Of a DNA stretch of 33,469 nucleotides, positions 10,990 to 24,200 are shown one piece after another. The stretch covers positions 1 to 33,469 of the forward strand of contig DYPS01000023.1 of NCBI GenBank assembly GCA_020719775.1. Reading direction: 5' to 3'. Each line of letters opens with the position of its first letter. Position 1 is the stretch's first letter. The DNA comes from Desulfosporosinus sp. Its GTDB lineage: Bacteria; Campylobacterota; Campylobacteria; Campylobacterales; Arcobacteraceae. Position numbers and translations under genes: made by a program. The notes under the pieces were generated by a model. It saw nothing but the letters and a program-made list of their open reading frames with translations. It was not told where the DNA came from and did not search any database.

Positions 10990-13900
10990 TCAATTAACTT
11001 CAACATGTTTGTGGGAAGTTTAATGAAGCATCATCAGAGTTTCTCCGAATTTATCAACTTGCAATTGATTGAATAATTTGAGTGTATCAATCAAGTCTTT
11101 GATGACAATTGTATCTTTTGATTATTATCTGAAAATCTAGAAAATAAACCCTTTGAGAATTTTATACTATTCAGGATTTGATGTTAGATTAAAAATAAGT
11201 TAAAATTCTTTAAAATGCAGTTATTCTTTTATAAATTAATAATTTTGCTGAATCGTTTGATTGTTTCTACCACAAAGTTGTCCTTCATACTAGCTAATTT
11301 GATCTTAATTAAAAATTGGTATCTTCCAAAGCAGCATAGCAAGGGCCAGTTCTTTATAATTGAGATACTAATCAGTAACCAGATATTGTTGTACTTGATC
11401 ATAATTAATTTTCAGCAGTTACTAATCCAGTAATTTGGATTTAATTCTTTTTTAAAAATAGTATTGGAATTGTTTAAAAGGAATTCTTCCACCTTGAGCA
11501 AGACATTTGATTTATTGCATGAAAGTTGCATAAGAAAGAATTTTAAGTTTTAATTGTTATGTGCATTCAGTTATTGGTAATCGTTGATGTGGCAAACTTG
11601 ATATGGGGTGTAATAATTCAGTGATGTCTTTTACAAATAAATCTTTGATTCCTGATTTACGGGCTTATGTGATGTTTTTCTTCATGTTTTTATAGATATC
11701 ATATACAAATTAATTTTAGTATTTGATGCCTAGGATAATCCAGTCATCCATTTTATTAACTAAAACTTTGAAGAAACAGTAGTATTCTAAATACATTTAT
11801 TTGATTTTGCTGTTTATTTGAGTAATTCTTTGCTTAACATTTGCAATTCGGTTTTAAATAAACTGTTTTAAGATGGGTTCTATAATTTAATTCTTAATAA
11901 TTTTGAATTTTTTTTATTTTTCTAAGTAATAAAAATTTTACTGTTTAGCCATTCGGTTAAATTATTTAAGTATTCGTATGTTTGTTTGCAGTAATAGTTA
12001 AATCTTTCACTTGTGAAGTGAATATTTTAAAAACTTGAAATTGGTTCTAAATGAGCAGAAATGCCTAACACTAAATATTCACAGGGAATATCTTCCTTCG
12101 ATCCATTCAGCGCATTGTTAAGGTTATAAATGAAGAAAACTATTTAAACTAGCAAGGTGAGTTAGTTTTAAATTAATACTTTCGACACTTCAATAATTTT
12201 TTATATTTAGCTGTTTAGCATATTTGAATTCATTATTTTTTGTCTTTATTGAACTGCTTCATTTTTTTTGCTTTATAATGAAGTCCAAAGACTATCATAT
12301 AGCTCATCCAGTTTTGAAATTAGATGTTTTGAAGCTTCGACATCTTTAACAATGTTGGTTTTTTCAGACAGTAGTTTATTATAATTTTCCTGGAAATTTA
12401 ATATTTTTCCCTAAATAGTTAAATATTTACTGCTTTATCATCAGGTCGACTGATTATACTAATAAAATGCTGCTGCGCTGATAAAATTTGTTTCTAAAAT
12501 GAATCTCTATGACTATCTAGATCAGAAAACGACTGAGTTATTTTAGAAAAATAACTTTGATAAAAATTAATAAATCTATTCAATAGCATTTAACTACTAG
12601 GTTTAGTAATGTTTTTCAAAGCTGAGATGATTGGAGTTTAAGTATTTACTTATTCAACAATATGTACTTCGCTTTTTTGTTGATTTGCATTATGAATTGC
12701 TTCATATTTAGAGTCTAACAAAGATTCAATAACCTTCGTGATTTCAGAACAACACTCTTAAATACTGGTTTAATTATTGATTTTATGAAAAGCCTTACAT
12801 TTGGTATGTTCGTCTCCGAAGCAACTATAGTATGATTCGATTGAGCTATTATCCTTATGAGAAATAATTGATTTTTATCCAGTTTGCCTGAACTCAAGTA
12901 TTTAATTTTTAGCTTCAAGTTAAATCAATAAATCAAAGACTCCTTGATGAAGTTTATTATCTTTTATTGCTTTTGGAATTGGAATGATGTTGGATATTAA
13001 AGATTTAGTTTACTCTCCTTTGGGATTAATTCTTTATTAAAATGATATAAATCCATTTAATCTTTTCTACAAAAATTTAATATTTTACAGTGATAGGTCA
13101 ATCCCATCGATAATGAATCCTTTCGTGTAAAAATATTTTCTTTAACTGGGAGGTTCATCACTTTAAGGTGCTCCGCCTTTTTTACTGTCTTTTTTGCCCT
13201 TCTTTTGTAGTTATTCAAATTATTTTAAGGCTTTGTTGAATCTTTATGTTTAAGCAGTTTTAGACTCTTCAAATTATTTTATAATTTATTAGCCAACTTT
13301 ATTTTGAAAATTGTAATTTAATTTAAATTGAATGGCTTCAAAGTAATGCTCAATGGTAGCTTCATTTACGTTATGTAATCTCTTCATTAAATCTGCTCCC
13401 CATTCCTTTAAAGCTATTTTTTCAGGATTTTATTCTTCTGGTTTTTTTGAATCTTTCTTTTTTTTAGGATCTTAAACGACTGGTTATTTATTAAGCTAAA
13501 ATGCCTAATGAATCACTGTATGAGGATTAATGACAATAACCCCATATTTTGCTGATAATTTTTGACTGATTGTACTTTTTCCAGAGAGTGAATCTCCAAC
13601 AAATCCAATTTTGACAGGCATATACAATGGCACATTGATTTTCTATGGTAGTTATATTTTTGGGTAAGCAATTTCAACTAGATGTGAAATAACTTCAGAT
13701 AGGCTTAATTTTTATTCAGTTTTTTATTTAAATGCCCATACTCCTGATTGATTTATATATTATGTTGTGCTTGTTTAATAAGAAGCGTCTATATATCGTG
13801 ATTGATCTTTTGCCCTTCTCTCTTTCTTTTAAAAGGCCAAAAATTATTTTTCTATTTGTTTCCATTATGCATAATTAAAACCTTTGTTATTTTCATAAGT

Positions 13901-15217
13901 CTCTTCGTTGCTTATAATTAAATCAATAATGGCTTATAATGCGTTCTAGGCAATAGCTTTATGCTTCTTTTGTCTTCGTTATAGTCGAACAACTGTTTCG
14001 TCTAAATATTGTATTTTTTTTCTCCTATATTAATTGTTTCTCTCCTATTCACTTATAACTGCCTGAGGCAGTTCAGTAAATGATCGGTTTTTTAATTTTT
14101 ATCCTCCATTCTTTTTTTCTGCTTTTTGCCTGTTTTTTTATTTTTAAATTAAATTGCATTTGTCGATTTGTGTTTTTATTTTTTTTGCATAGTTTTATAC
14201 TAAATTATTTTAATTCCAAACCACCTCTGATTTGAAGTTTGCTTCTTTTGCATCGACTGTTTTTTTATTCTATCTTTTTATTCTTTCTTTTTTTTATTTT
14301 TAATGGATTTTTATGTTATCTTTTATTCTTTCCAATACAACTTGCTTATTGAAATTTTATTAAGTTGAATGCTTAGGTTTGTTTGGATCGTGTTAAAGTT
14401 CAATTCCTTGTCTTATACAGTTTAATTGAAAAGCTTCCAGTCCTTCATTGAAAGTATTGACTTCTTCATCTCGAAGGGATTGGTAAAATTTATTTTTCTT
14501 TTCCTCTAAAAATTTATTAAGATTGGTATCTTTTTAAATTCTAATTTTTTTAATTTGCTAAGTTTTCATCCAAACATCATAAACTTTTCTCTAATGTTCT
14601 TTTACAAATTAATGCGTAGCTCTTACTTTATTGATTTAAAAATATCGATGTTACTCTATTGCTCGTCTATTTTATTATAGTTATCTTTTGCGATCTTATA
14701 AAGCCATAAGCTAATGCTGAGTTTTAATATCCCTGTATTTTTATAGTTTCGACTCGATTTAAATAATTTTTTTTGGAAATTTGCTTCCAGTTTGATTCAG
14801 CTTGGAAGTTGATAATATATCCTTTTGTCTACTTGCAAACATTTTTTCTTAATGCGGTTGTATTTTACTCTCTGAAAATGATTAAATTTTCTTCATAGTT
14901 GCTTCTTTACGATCCTTATTGTATTTATGACAGCAATCTCTGATGGTAGTTAGAAGTGTCTCTGCGTTATACAAGATATTCTGAATGGGAAAGTCGACTT
15001 TGAAATTTTAATAGAGTAAATCTCTAACATTCTTGAAGTTTTGGAATTTACAAGCCATATCTTTGGTATTTTTAAATTTGCGTCCTTTCGCTAAGTTGAG
15101 TCTCTCGAAAATTACTCCTAAGTAATATCCGTTTTAAAAGTCGCTTATATACTGCAATTTGTCTCCTAGTTTGAGACTGCTGAGCCATTGATATGTTTCG
15201 TTATCGATGTCACTCAT
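10990..15217 (-). CDS. SPEF2: SPEF2/CPC1-like axonemal central-apparatus protein
   Basis: The protein has 1395 residues. The N-terminus carries the CH-like domain typical of SPEF2 (YQWLSSLKLGDKLQYISDFQ, GYYLGVIFERLN). Long basic coiled coils follow. Near residue ~540 is an adenylate-kinase-like P-loop, PVKIGFVGDSLSGKSTISQK, followed ~150 residues later by YTKGFIIDGID, the SPEF2 counterpart of the KGFI.DGFPR motif. The C-terminal half has FINFYQSYFSKITQSF, a coil ending near KMDDWIILGI, and EF-like helices. SPEF2 (Chlamydomonas CPC1) builds the C1b projection of the central pair and is needed for normal ciliary beating. Introns of 20 nt lie at 11922-11941 and 12411-12430. The Arg of the kinase-like motif is lost, so activity is doubtful. 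Confidence 0.87.
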
Positions 15218-15334
15218 TTTGGAAATAAGTTTTATAAATAGGGAATCAATAAATTAGCTTAATTTAACTCATATATATTTTCACTCATATGAAATGATGA
15301 GTTTTGAATAAGATATAAACAATTAATCATTAAT

Positions 15335-18049
15335 TCAGTCAAGCAGTTCTATTTCCTAATTTATTTTTGTTAATAAAAGTTATAAAATTTGTTGATTTTA
15401 TAGTCTCCAGCCACCTTGACTTTACTGTATTTGTTTCCATTTGCGACCTTCAAGAGAACCTTAAATTTAGGAAAATTTTTATAGTCCTTAATTTTTATCA
15501 TTCTCAAAGCAACACTCGAGTAATTTTATATATAAAGCCCAAATATCTCCATTATTTGGGTTCATTTTAAGAGCCTCTTCAAACCATTTTTTAGCTTTAT
15601 CGAATTTTCCTTATTTCCAGAAGAGTTTAGCAACAGAACTATTAATATAAGCATTTTGTCCGCAAACTTAAATGGCGGCACTAGCTTTCTTTTTACGAGT
15701 ATTTTGAGGTTAAAGTTCTATAGAAAGACCCCATATTTATGGACTCTTGGGGAAGGCTTTCATGGCCTTAGCAAGTGAAAATATAGCATCTTTCTTATTT
15801 TTACACTTTCTTTCCAATTCGATTGATAAAATGAATAATTCTTCACATTTTGGTATTTTCTGTAATGCTTTGTCTATCAAAGCTCTAGCCTTTGAGATAT
15901 GCTTGTTGTCCATTTCAAACTGGATAATGTCCTGCCAAATTGGAAGAGAATCTGGAAATGAAGAAGTTGCCTTCTATATTATTGCAAATGCTTCTGCATA
16001 GCTGCCGACTTTTTGCTTAACTTTAAATGCTAATCTCCATATATCTTCATTTTTACTTTATCTAAAATATTTTTCACATAACTTCCAAGAACCTTCATAA
16101 TTACCAACTTCATATTAAAATCTAATCCATTAGAATATTGATTGACCCTTGGGAAAATTAGTGGCTAACTCCTTCAATTATATTCTAGCTGATTCGTATT
16201 ATTTTTGAATCATAAGTATTTTTACTTTAAGCAATCTTATTTATTCTTCCTAGTCTTTGTTAACCTTTGCAGTGGCTTTTGTGATGAAATTAAGAGCAGG
16301 TTCTAGATTGTTTTCCTTGATTAATTTTTAAATAATAATTTTCCAAAACTAGTTATCATTTTCAAATATTTAAACTGCAAAATTTAATGTTTTATTTAAT
16401 TAGTCGTATTACTTTTTCATTTTTCTTCTATTTTAAAATTAAATCATTTCCTTCATTAATTCTTTGCTTTTAATCAATTTGATGCCATAGTAATAAATGA
16501 ATCTAGTTGTTTGATTGGACTATTTTTATTTTTAATAAAATTGTACATCTTTCGTTAGCACATTTCTAATTTATTATTAAGTCAATCCATATGAAATCGA
16601 TATTTTTACAAGCATTTCACAAACCAATAAACTTTGACTTTTTTAAGCATAAAAAGCTTATTATAACCATTCTTATCGAGAAATATTTGCCCCATTCTTT
16701 TTTAAAGTTTATCTTCCTTTTGTCAATATTGTTTATATCTTTTCTTCTCTGTTCACGATCGCTTCTACTTTTGATTGAGCTTATTACAAACGAGCAGCAC
16801 TGATCCAAATAGTCAAACTCAGTGGATTACATTTTCGTGCTTTATTCAATACTTTTTGCGCATTTTTGTAGTCTTAAACTTTGGCTAAAGCCAGCCAAAG
16901 ATCAATTTCTTTTGGTAATGATTATACTGCTTTATAAAGTAACTTTTTTGCCTATTAAACACTCTCCATTTCAATTAATTCTCTCCACAATTTAACTGAA
17001 GTTGGAATGTTTTATAAGCCTTTTCTTAATATTTTAGATTTCATTTATAAATTTTGATTCTCTCTTCTAGCTGCAAATATCCATAATTTTTAACTTCCTG
17101 GCAAAAAGCGAAGCCCTTCAATCAAAACATCATTTGCTTGATCAGCTTTCTAAATTCTTGAAAGCTAAATCCATAAATCTTCACAAAGAGGACATTATTA
17201 GATAGCTTTCCTTAAAATTTATCTACAATCTTTTAATTTTCCATCAAGCTCCTCGATTCTAGCTGCTGATAGCCATACATCTGAATTTTTTGGATTGGAA
17301 GCCAAAGCAGATTTTAACAGCATTCTCGCTTTTTGTACATCTCCTATGAATTATGAATCAATCTTTCTTGTGTTTAATGCAGTAATATAACCAATTTTAT
17401 CCACATTTGATTTGCCTGTCACTGAGCTTTCAGCATTATCAAGTTTAGACTTGAAAAGAATTTCTTTTGCATCATGAAAATCTTGAATATTTTCTCCATC
17501 ATCAGCTTCTACAGTTTTGACAGCTTCCTTTGAAGATAGAAGATTAACTACTAATGAGTCTGGAACTGGAGTATATTTGTCTTTTTTGCGTTTTTTTATT
17601 GATAAATCAACACATTAAGGTATACCTTCCCACTCTTCAGTTGTAACTTTTGCCAGTTATCTCTTTAAATCGATAAATTTCGATGTAATTGAGTTATCTA
17701 TTTTCGGTTGATCACTCAATTTTTTTTCCATTTACTATCTTTCCTTTTGCCTTCTTTCCCATAATCTTTTCTAACAAAAATCATATGCATCTTAAGCTTG
17801 CTTATCCTAATCGTCAAGATTGCTCTTGGCAAAGAGTGCACCTTGAAAACCTTACCATTAATCAAATTTTGCTTCATTATAGTTAACATCCTCCACTTAT
17901 GCTGTTTGTAAATTTTTAACTTATGGAACTCTTGCAGGCCCTAGATCACTTCTTGTGATGAAGCCAGTTGCTCCTCTTCCTAATCCAGCAACATATCCGG
18001 TCGGAGGAGGTCCAAAATTAGGTTTTTTTGGTGCCCATCTATCAGTCAT
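15335..18049 (-). CDS. PRPF6: Pre-mRNA splicing factor PRPF6 (Prp6, U5 snRNP)
   Basis: This is one uninterrupted exon of 904 residues (human PRPF6 is 941). The PRP1 N-terminal domain is clear: [20 protein letters not shown] then GPAR, and later [13 protein letters not shown] and KYTPVPDSL. The rest is a HAT/TPR helical array, e.g. [57 protein letters not shown] and [20 protein letters not shown]. The end aligns with human GDAWAFFYKFE as [16 protein letters not shown]6 bridges U5 and U4/U6 in the tri-snRNP. It has no intron itself, while many neighbours carry 20-nt introns. TAA/TAG occur throughout as Gln. Confidence 0.95.
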
Positions 18050-18119
18050 CTCTTATATTTTGATATTATAAATAGTATTCAACTCATTGATATCAAGTGA
18101 TGACTATGAAATATTCACT

Positions 18120-19014
18120 TCAAACAATATAAAAGAAGTTTGTAACTGAATTATATCTGACATTTTCGATAAGACTTTCCAAATCGTCTTTGAATCTCTC
18201 TTTGAATAGAGTTCTTGGAATCTTAACCTACACTTATTCTGCTTAATTTTATTTATCACTGAGGCATTTTAATTCTAATAATAATGAAGTAGAGCCTCTT
18301 GATATTTTCAGTAGAACTTCAGTAGTATCAATAGTGATTTGTTTTGGCCTTGAAAAGTAGCTGAATAGTTTCTAATTATTTTTGTACTTTTAATTCTACA
18401 TCTAAATAACTCGCGATTAGTTGGCAAGAGTGTGCATCTTTACTGGACTATCATTATTTTTTAGCTTTTCATCAATAATAATTTTGCGTCTTGAGAGATA
18501 CTTAAGTTCGTTATTATGCAAATCAAACTATTTTATGATATATTTGTACTTTTATGATAGTTTTGTTGGGTTTTAAGTTTTTATACCCAAACTTAGAGAT
18601 AGTATTAATGTATTTTTCAGTAGTGCTTCGCTGGTTAAGTATTCGTTCTGTATCGTACATCGGTTTGGTATGTTTTAAACGCAGATACAGTCCTTAATTC
18701 TAGCATTTAATTTTATGCTCTTAGTAATATCGTCTACGATTGCTTTTGGGAAGTGAATTATTTTGACTGCACATAGACATATCTTGACGATTTTGAACGC
18801 GATCTGTCAGTTTTTTAAGAAGAGCTTTGTTTTAAAGCTCAATTTATAAACTGTGGATGTAATTGCTTTTTTTAGATGAAGGACCTCGAGATAGATTTGA
18901 ACGGGTATTGAGAGTTGGCTTGATATGAATTAGACGATCTTCATGCTTGAGCCAGTTCTTTTTTATTTCATGAAAGGCAACGAGCCGACTTCCAGAGTTG
19001 ATTTATCGATTCAT
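18120..19014 (-). CDS. Probable CFAP97/hemingway-like ciliary protein
   Basis: The protein has 290 residues, starting MNRQINSGSRLVAFHEIKKN. It has two related helical segments, YIHSLQIELQNKALLKKLTD and YYQEHKIKCQNQGLYLRLKH. Both follow a pattern of aromatic, basic, ENQ-like, then Leu-Arg/Lys residues, as in CFAP97/hemingway-domain proteins that associate with axonemes. A basic stretch NLKPNKTII leads into a 22-nt intron (18528-18549), after which the frame continues KFDLHNNELKYLSRRKIIID. The C-terminal 100 residues (FSYFSRPKQITIDTTEVLLK, then LLLELKCLSD) look globular and are not part of that family. The family assignment is tentative; the gene model is firmer. Confidence 0.6.
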
Positions 19015-19190
19015 CGAAAAATAAAATAGAATTCGAAGGTATTCCTCATTTTACTGTAAATAACATAATGAAGAAAATTAAGTAGAAAAATATTTAAATA
19101 ACAACTTCTACCAATTAAGATGTTTATATTTATTTTTCATTGCTGAATTCGGTTTAATATCAGATGTTTTAATTCGTAAGAGATAAATAA

Positions 19191-21143
19191 TCATTTTGGT
19201 TTGCATTCAATGAGTTATACTTTTCCTTCAACTTAAAATTCCTTAAAATTATTTTTACTGATGATATGAACGCATTCTGTGATGGCTGTTTCTTTTTAAA
19301 AGTTTTTATATTGAATGGGCTCCATAGTTTGAAGCATTTACATGGTTACTTCTTTTTTCAGAATGGCTATGACTGTCTTTTTCAAATTAAGATTACTTAA
19401 ATTGATAAAAATAAATGGATCTCTTTTATTGTTACATTAAAAAAGAACTTAGAAAAATTATTTACGAATAGGGTTAATATCACGAGTGACATTAGCTGAA
19501 AAGATACAAGGAACTTTGGATTGTAATGACAAAGCTTCTTTTTTGAATTGTTCGAAATCTTTGAAGCCTATTCGAGTTGTAATAACTCCATTTATTGCAT
19601 AATAAATGCAAAAATCAGGTTTAGTTGTTGGCAAAAATTTAGTATGAGTTTTATAAGGAAAAATATGAGCAGGCCGAATACAATCTCCTCCTGAAATCGT
19701 GATTGCATTAGGGGCTTCTTCTGCAATATTTGGAATATTTCTATTTAAAAATTTAGTAATAACATATTTAATCTTTTCTTTAGGGAGGAAACTTTAATTA
19801 AAGGGCATTTATTTAATTCTCTTTTTTAATTCTTCAGCACATTGTCCAAGTTGTTTTTTTATAGTTTGACGAACTCTATCAATAATACTTTAGTGAAAAG
19901 TGCACATAACTCCATCATAACTATTATAATTTTTAAGCACTAAAACTATAGGAAATGGAGATTGAATGTTGATCAAATATTTAAGATATTCAGGCATGAT
20001 TGCATTTGAATTTTATCCGCTAATGATAAGTCCCATTGGCGTTCGAATATTGTTTTTAAAATCTCTGATTTATTTATCAAACTTATCATCTCCTTTATAA
20101 ATTTATGCAATTGAGAACTTCATTAAGGTGCAGGCATACAATTTTTGTATTTTTTTGCCTTCAGGTTTATTAACTCCAAACAAATAGACAAACTCTCCTT
20201 CTTCTTCTCTAATAAATTTGAATATGTCATCATTGAACACTATTTAACTGTTTAATTTGTCTTTATTATCCGAACAAAATCTTATGATGTTATCGATGAT
20301 GTTTTCATATTGACTATGTTATGAAAACTTCTAGGACAAATCCTATTGCTGAAATTACTATGGTTATTGAGAGTTTATATTTATTAACTATTCACTCTTT
20401 TTGCTGAAATCTAATTGCATTGGCTGTCCGACTTATAAGTCCATCATATTTAGCATAGAATTTGCATTGAAGCTGTTGCTTTTAATGTTGGGATTTGAAC
20501 TATTTTAATTTATGCTACTTATGTTTCCTAGACTTTAAAGACTATTTAATTCAACAAAACTTTCACTCTTTACTTCAACTATTTTTTTAATTTAACTTGG
20601 AGTATTTGTTGCTATAACTGGCTCCTCAACGATAATCTACTTGGGCTGTATGATAGCAAAGGTTGGTGATAAATTTTGTGCAGAAGTATTATGATAGGGT
20701 GTGGAAACCGAAAGAGGTGGTGGTGGATATTGATTATTATTAAAAGAAGAGGTTGATTATGGCTTTTGTTTTTACACAATAACACTTTTTGGAGGAGATG
20801 GATATGTTATATTTTGATTCATTTTTTGTATATTTTATCCACTTACATTTTTTGTTTGTGGGACTTATATAACTGATTTGGCAGGTTTAGTGTTATAGAC
20901 TTGAACTGGTTTTGGCTATTCGAATGTTGCTTATATTTTTTTCATAACTGTGTCTTGGATGCGGCCAAATTGAGAAAAACTTTTCAATGTCGTGATAATT
21001 TTATCTATTTTTTCTTTAACTTTGGTAGTTAGATTGTTTGATAATTTTTAATTCTTTTTGGCAATCCGAAACATTCTCAAGAGTTAATTTATTTTGGCAA
21101 GTTCATTGATGAATTAAGCTGGGACGTCGCTGCTATCCTGCAT
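19191..21143 (-). CDS. Unrecognised 650-aa protein with Q/N/P-rich middle
   Basis: A single exon of 651 codons has TGA only at its end. Residues 1-75 are helical (MQDSSDVPAQFINELAKINQ). Residues ~76-285 are low-complexity, rich in Gln, Asn, Ser and Pro (NQYPPPPLSVSTPYHNTS). Residues ~290-650 look like one or two folded alpha/beta domains: FVYLFGVNKPEGKKIQKLYA, TPMGLIISGQNSN, PFPIVLVLKNYNSYDGVMCT, ITISGGDCIRPAHIFPYKTH, FCIYYAINGVITTRIGF, PCIFSANVTRDINPIRK and DPFIFINLSNLNLKKTVIAI. I find no known catalytic motif. The TPMGLIISG part faintly recalls MPN-type folds, but I cannot support that. The long open frame makes the gene certain even though the family is unknown. Confidence 0.8.
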
Positions 21144-21243
21144 TTAAAATAAAAGTAAATTAATTATGAATGATATTATTACAAGACAATATTCTTCTTA
21201 TAGAATTTATCATGGTTTGCAAATGCATAAAATTAAAGAATAA

Positions 21244-24200
21244 TCATGACTTAATCAAATTGATCTTTTCGCTTTTCAGTATTTCTTAAATTTTTTCGCG
21301 CATTCTATCATATTCCTTTACAATCTCATTTTTTTAATTATCACTAGCTTTGTTTAAGGCTCGTGACTTAGAACGGGAAATCAATTCTAAAAGCTATAAT
21401 AAGGATGTTGCTGTTTTTGCCATCATTTAATCTTTAATCTTAAATGTTGAAATATTTAAAATTTATTTAGTTTTTTTATCCAACTCTGCAGCATAAGATT
21501 GAAATTTATTCATATCTTATTAAATTTTACTAGCCTGTTTTCTGGAAGGAAGTGAAGCTGCTTTTTATTTTTCCCAAGCCTATAAGCAATTTCTCAGCTC
21601 ACCATTCAAAGAAATTATTCTATTCTGAGAATTCATAAGCTACATTTATTGATGCTCAATCATTTCATCTTTTTGTTATAATAATTATTCGAGCTCTTCT
21701 CTCTCATGTTCAAAATATTCAATTTATGATTTTAACTATGTTCGCTAGCTCTATCTTTCTTATTCGAATTATTTTAATTTTTTTTATAGTTGTTTGCATT
21801 TTTATTTGAAAGAAATTATTTATTTTTGACTTTCATCCCAGTTTTTATTCTTAAAATTTTGATAAAATTCTTATTTTTCTTTCAGTTGATCCTGAAGCAA
21901 AGATAGCTTATTCTTGGCCTCTGCTTATTTAGTGTTTGAGCGTTGCACTTATTTTTTTGTTTCTGTTAAACTTTCCTTTAATTCATTAATTGTTCCATGC
22001 AATCCAACTTTTTAATTTTTTAATTATTCCTATCTTTTTTCTGTATCATAATTTTTATGGATTAATTTTTATATTTTTTCCTTTAAACTTAATATTTAGG
22101 CTTATAATTATTATATTTTAATTTTTTTCGACTCAAGTTACTCTTCAAATGTATTTTTTTAATTGTAATGCTATGATTTTTATTTCTAAACACCCATAAT
22201 TTGTCTGTTTAGTTATTCGATTTTATTATTGAGCTTATTTATTTGATTTCTTCTTTCTTAATTTTATTTCCGCAAATCAGAATTGATTGTTTCTTGCTAC
22301 TTTTGTCTCTCTTCTAATTGTTTAATTAAAAATTATTTAATTTCCATTTTTCCGGTTGTTTCAGTGAGTTGATCAAAGTATTTATTAGATTTTTTGATTT
22401 AATTATTCAAATTTTCTTCCAATTGAACTATCTTATTCTTTTGCTCTTCATTGCTCATTGTTGATGTTTTTTTAATGCTTTATAATTTATTCTATAAATT
22501 TTATTTGGCAATAAGTAAATCTGACAGTTCGTTATGAGCTTCATTTAACTTAGCTTCGATTTCCTTCTTCAGTTATTTTTCTCCTTTTATTTATATTTTC
22601 ATGTTTTATATGCTATGTTCCAATTAATTGATTTGTTTCTGACTTTCAATGTTGTTTTGTTATATTTGACTTTTTTATTCGCTTAATTTGATAAATTTGT
22701 CTTTAAAAATTTATAGCTACCCTTCTAATTTTCCTTTGTCTTCAGATAGACTACTATTTTTGGCTTTTAAATTACCAATTAATTTTTACTTTTATGCCAA
22801 AGATTTTTAGCTTTGCTGATAATCTTTTGTTAACTTTGTAACTTTTTCTCTTTATTGTTAGATTTAATTATTTAATTACAATTTTAATTTATGAACAGTT
22901 GTCTCATCTTCTGATTTTTTATTTATTTATCTGGATCTAATTTCAAGTATTTTTTCTTCTAATTTTTTAATATCTAAAAGAGATTGTTAAAATTTGATTG
23001 TAACTTATTATTTTTACAACTTTTACTATTAAAAGAGCTCGTTTAATAGTTTTAACTTATTCTATAATTTTTACTTTTAACTTTTTTAACTTTAAAGCTC
23101 ATTTCTTGCTTACTATAGTTAATTTTTTAAGTTTTAATTGTTTAAATTCAATTTTTGTTCTAACTCCATTAGCTTCTGACTATTTTGCTTAATTATTTTT
23201 TCAAGTTATTCACTTTTAAGTTGTAAATTTTTACTTTTATTTTAAACTTCTTTTTCCAAATAGTTAATTTCTACTTCCTGTTCTGCTATAGTATTTTTAA
23301 AATTATTGATATATTTATTTCTTAATCCCAAAGCTTCCAATTGAGTTCTCGCTAGGTTAATTTCAGGTACAGCTATTACTTCGTCACTACTTGAAGTTTC
23401 GCTATCTTTTGAAATAAAAATGAGAAGTTGCTGCATAGCTTTTTTAAATGTCTCCAACTGAGAAGATAAATTTTTATTTTGCTTTTATAATTCTTCAACT
23501 CTACATTTGAGATCACTTGTCAATTTAATATGTCCTTTTTAATCTTAACTAAATTTGCCTAAACTTTCTTCCAGTTGTTTTTTCAAACTATCATTTTATT
23601 TTTTCAAATCCTTGTTTTTCTACTCTTCTTCTTTTAATACTTTTTAATTCTCATCTAAAGTGATCGTTAACAATTTTGATTAACGAGTTAGCTGTCCTAA
23701 TTAATCATCAATTTTTTCATAATCTTTTTGAAGTTCTTCAAGACTATTTTTTTTATTTTATAGATTGTTTTTAAGATCGTCGATAATGATTTAATAGTTT
23801 ACGATTAAATCTTTATTGTCCTCAATTGTAACTTTTAGTTTAGAAGATGATAGGAAATACTCTTGTTCTAACTCATTAATTTTCTTTTTATAGGTAAAAA
23901 TAAGTTTTTATTTTTATTTCAATATATCCAAATTATCTCTCTCTCTTCTTTTTAAGTCTTCCATTTATTTTTTTAAGCCTTATATTTCGCAAGTTGATTA
24001 ATGAACACTTATTTCGAGTTGTTCAATAGTCTTTTGCAATTTTAATGAGGCTTATTGCTGTTTAATTATTTCTTCACCTCTTTATTTTAATTTTTTTTAA
24101 CTTTAATTATGACTCTCTCGTTCCTTTTCAAGTGCCCATTTTAAATCTTATAAATCTGATTAAATGTAATCTTTTGATTGAAATAATGAATTAACTTTGC

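Noticed and set aside
13800-14300. Long T-rich stretches resembling low-complexity or repeat DNA.
   Set aside because: On the minus strand they are Lys/Gln codons (AAA, TAA) in the coiled coil of the SPEF2-like gene, in one continuous frame.
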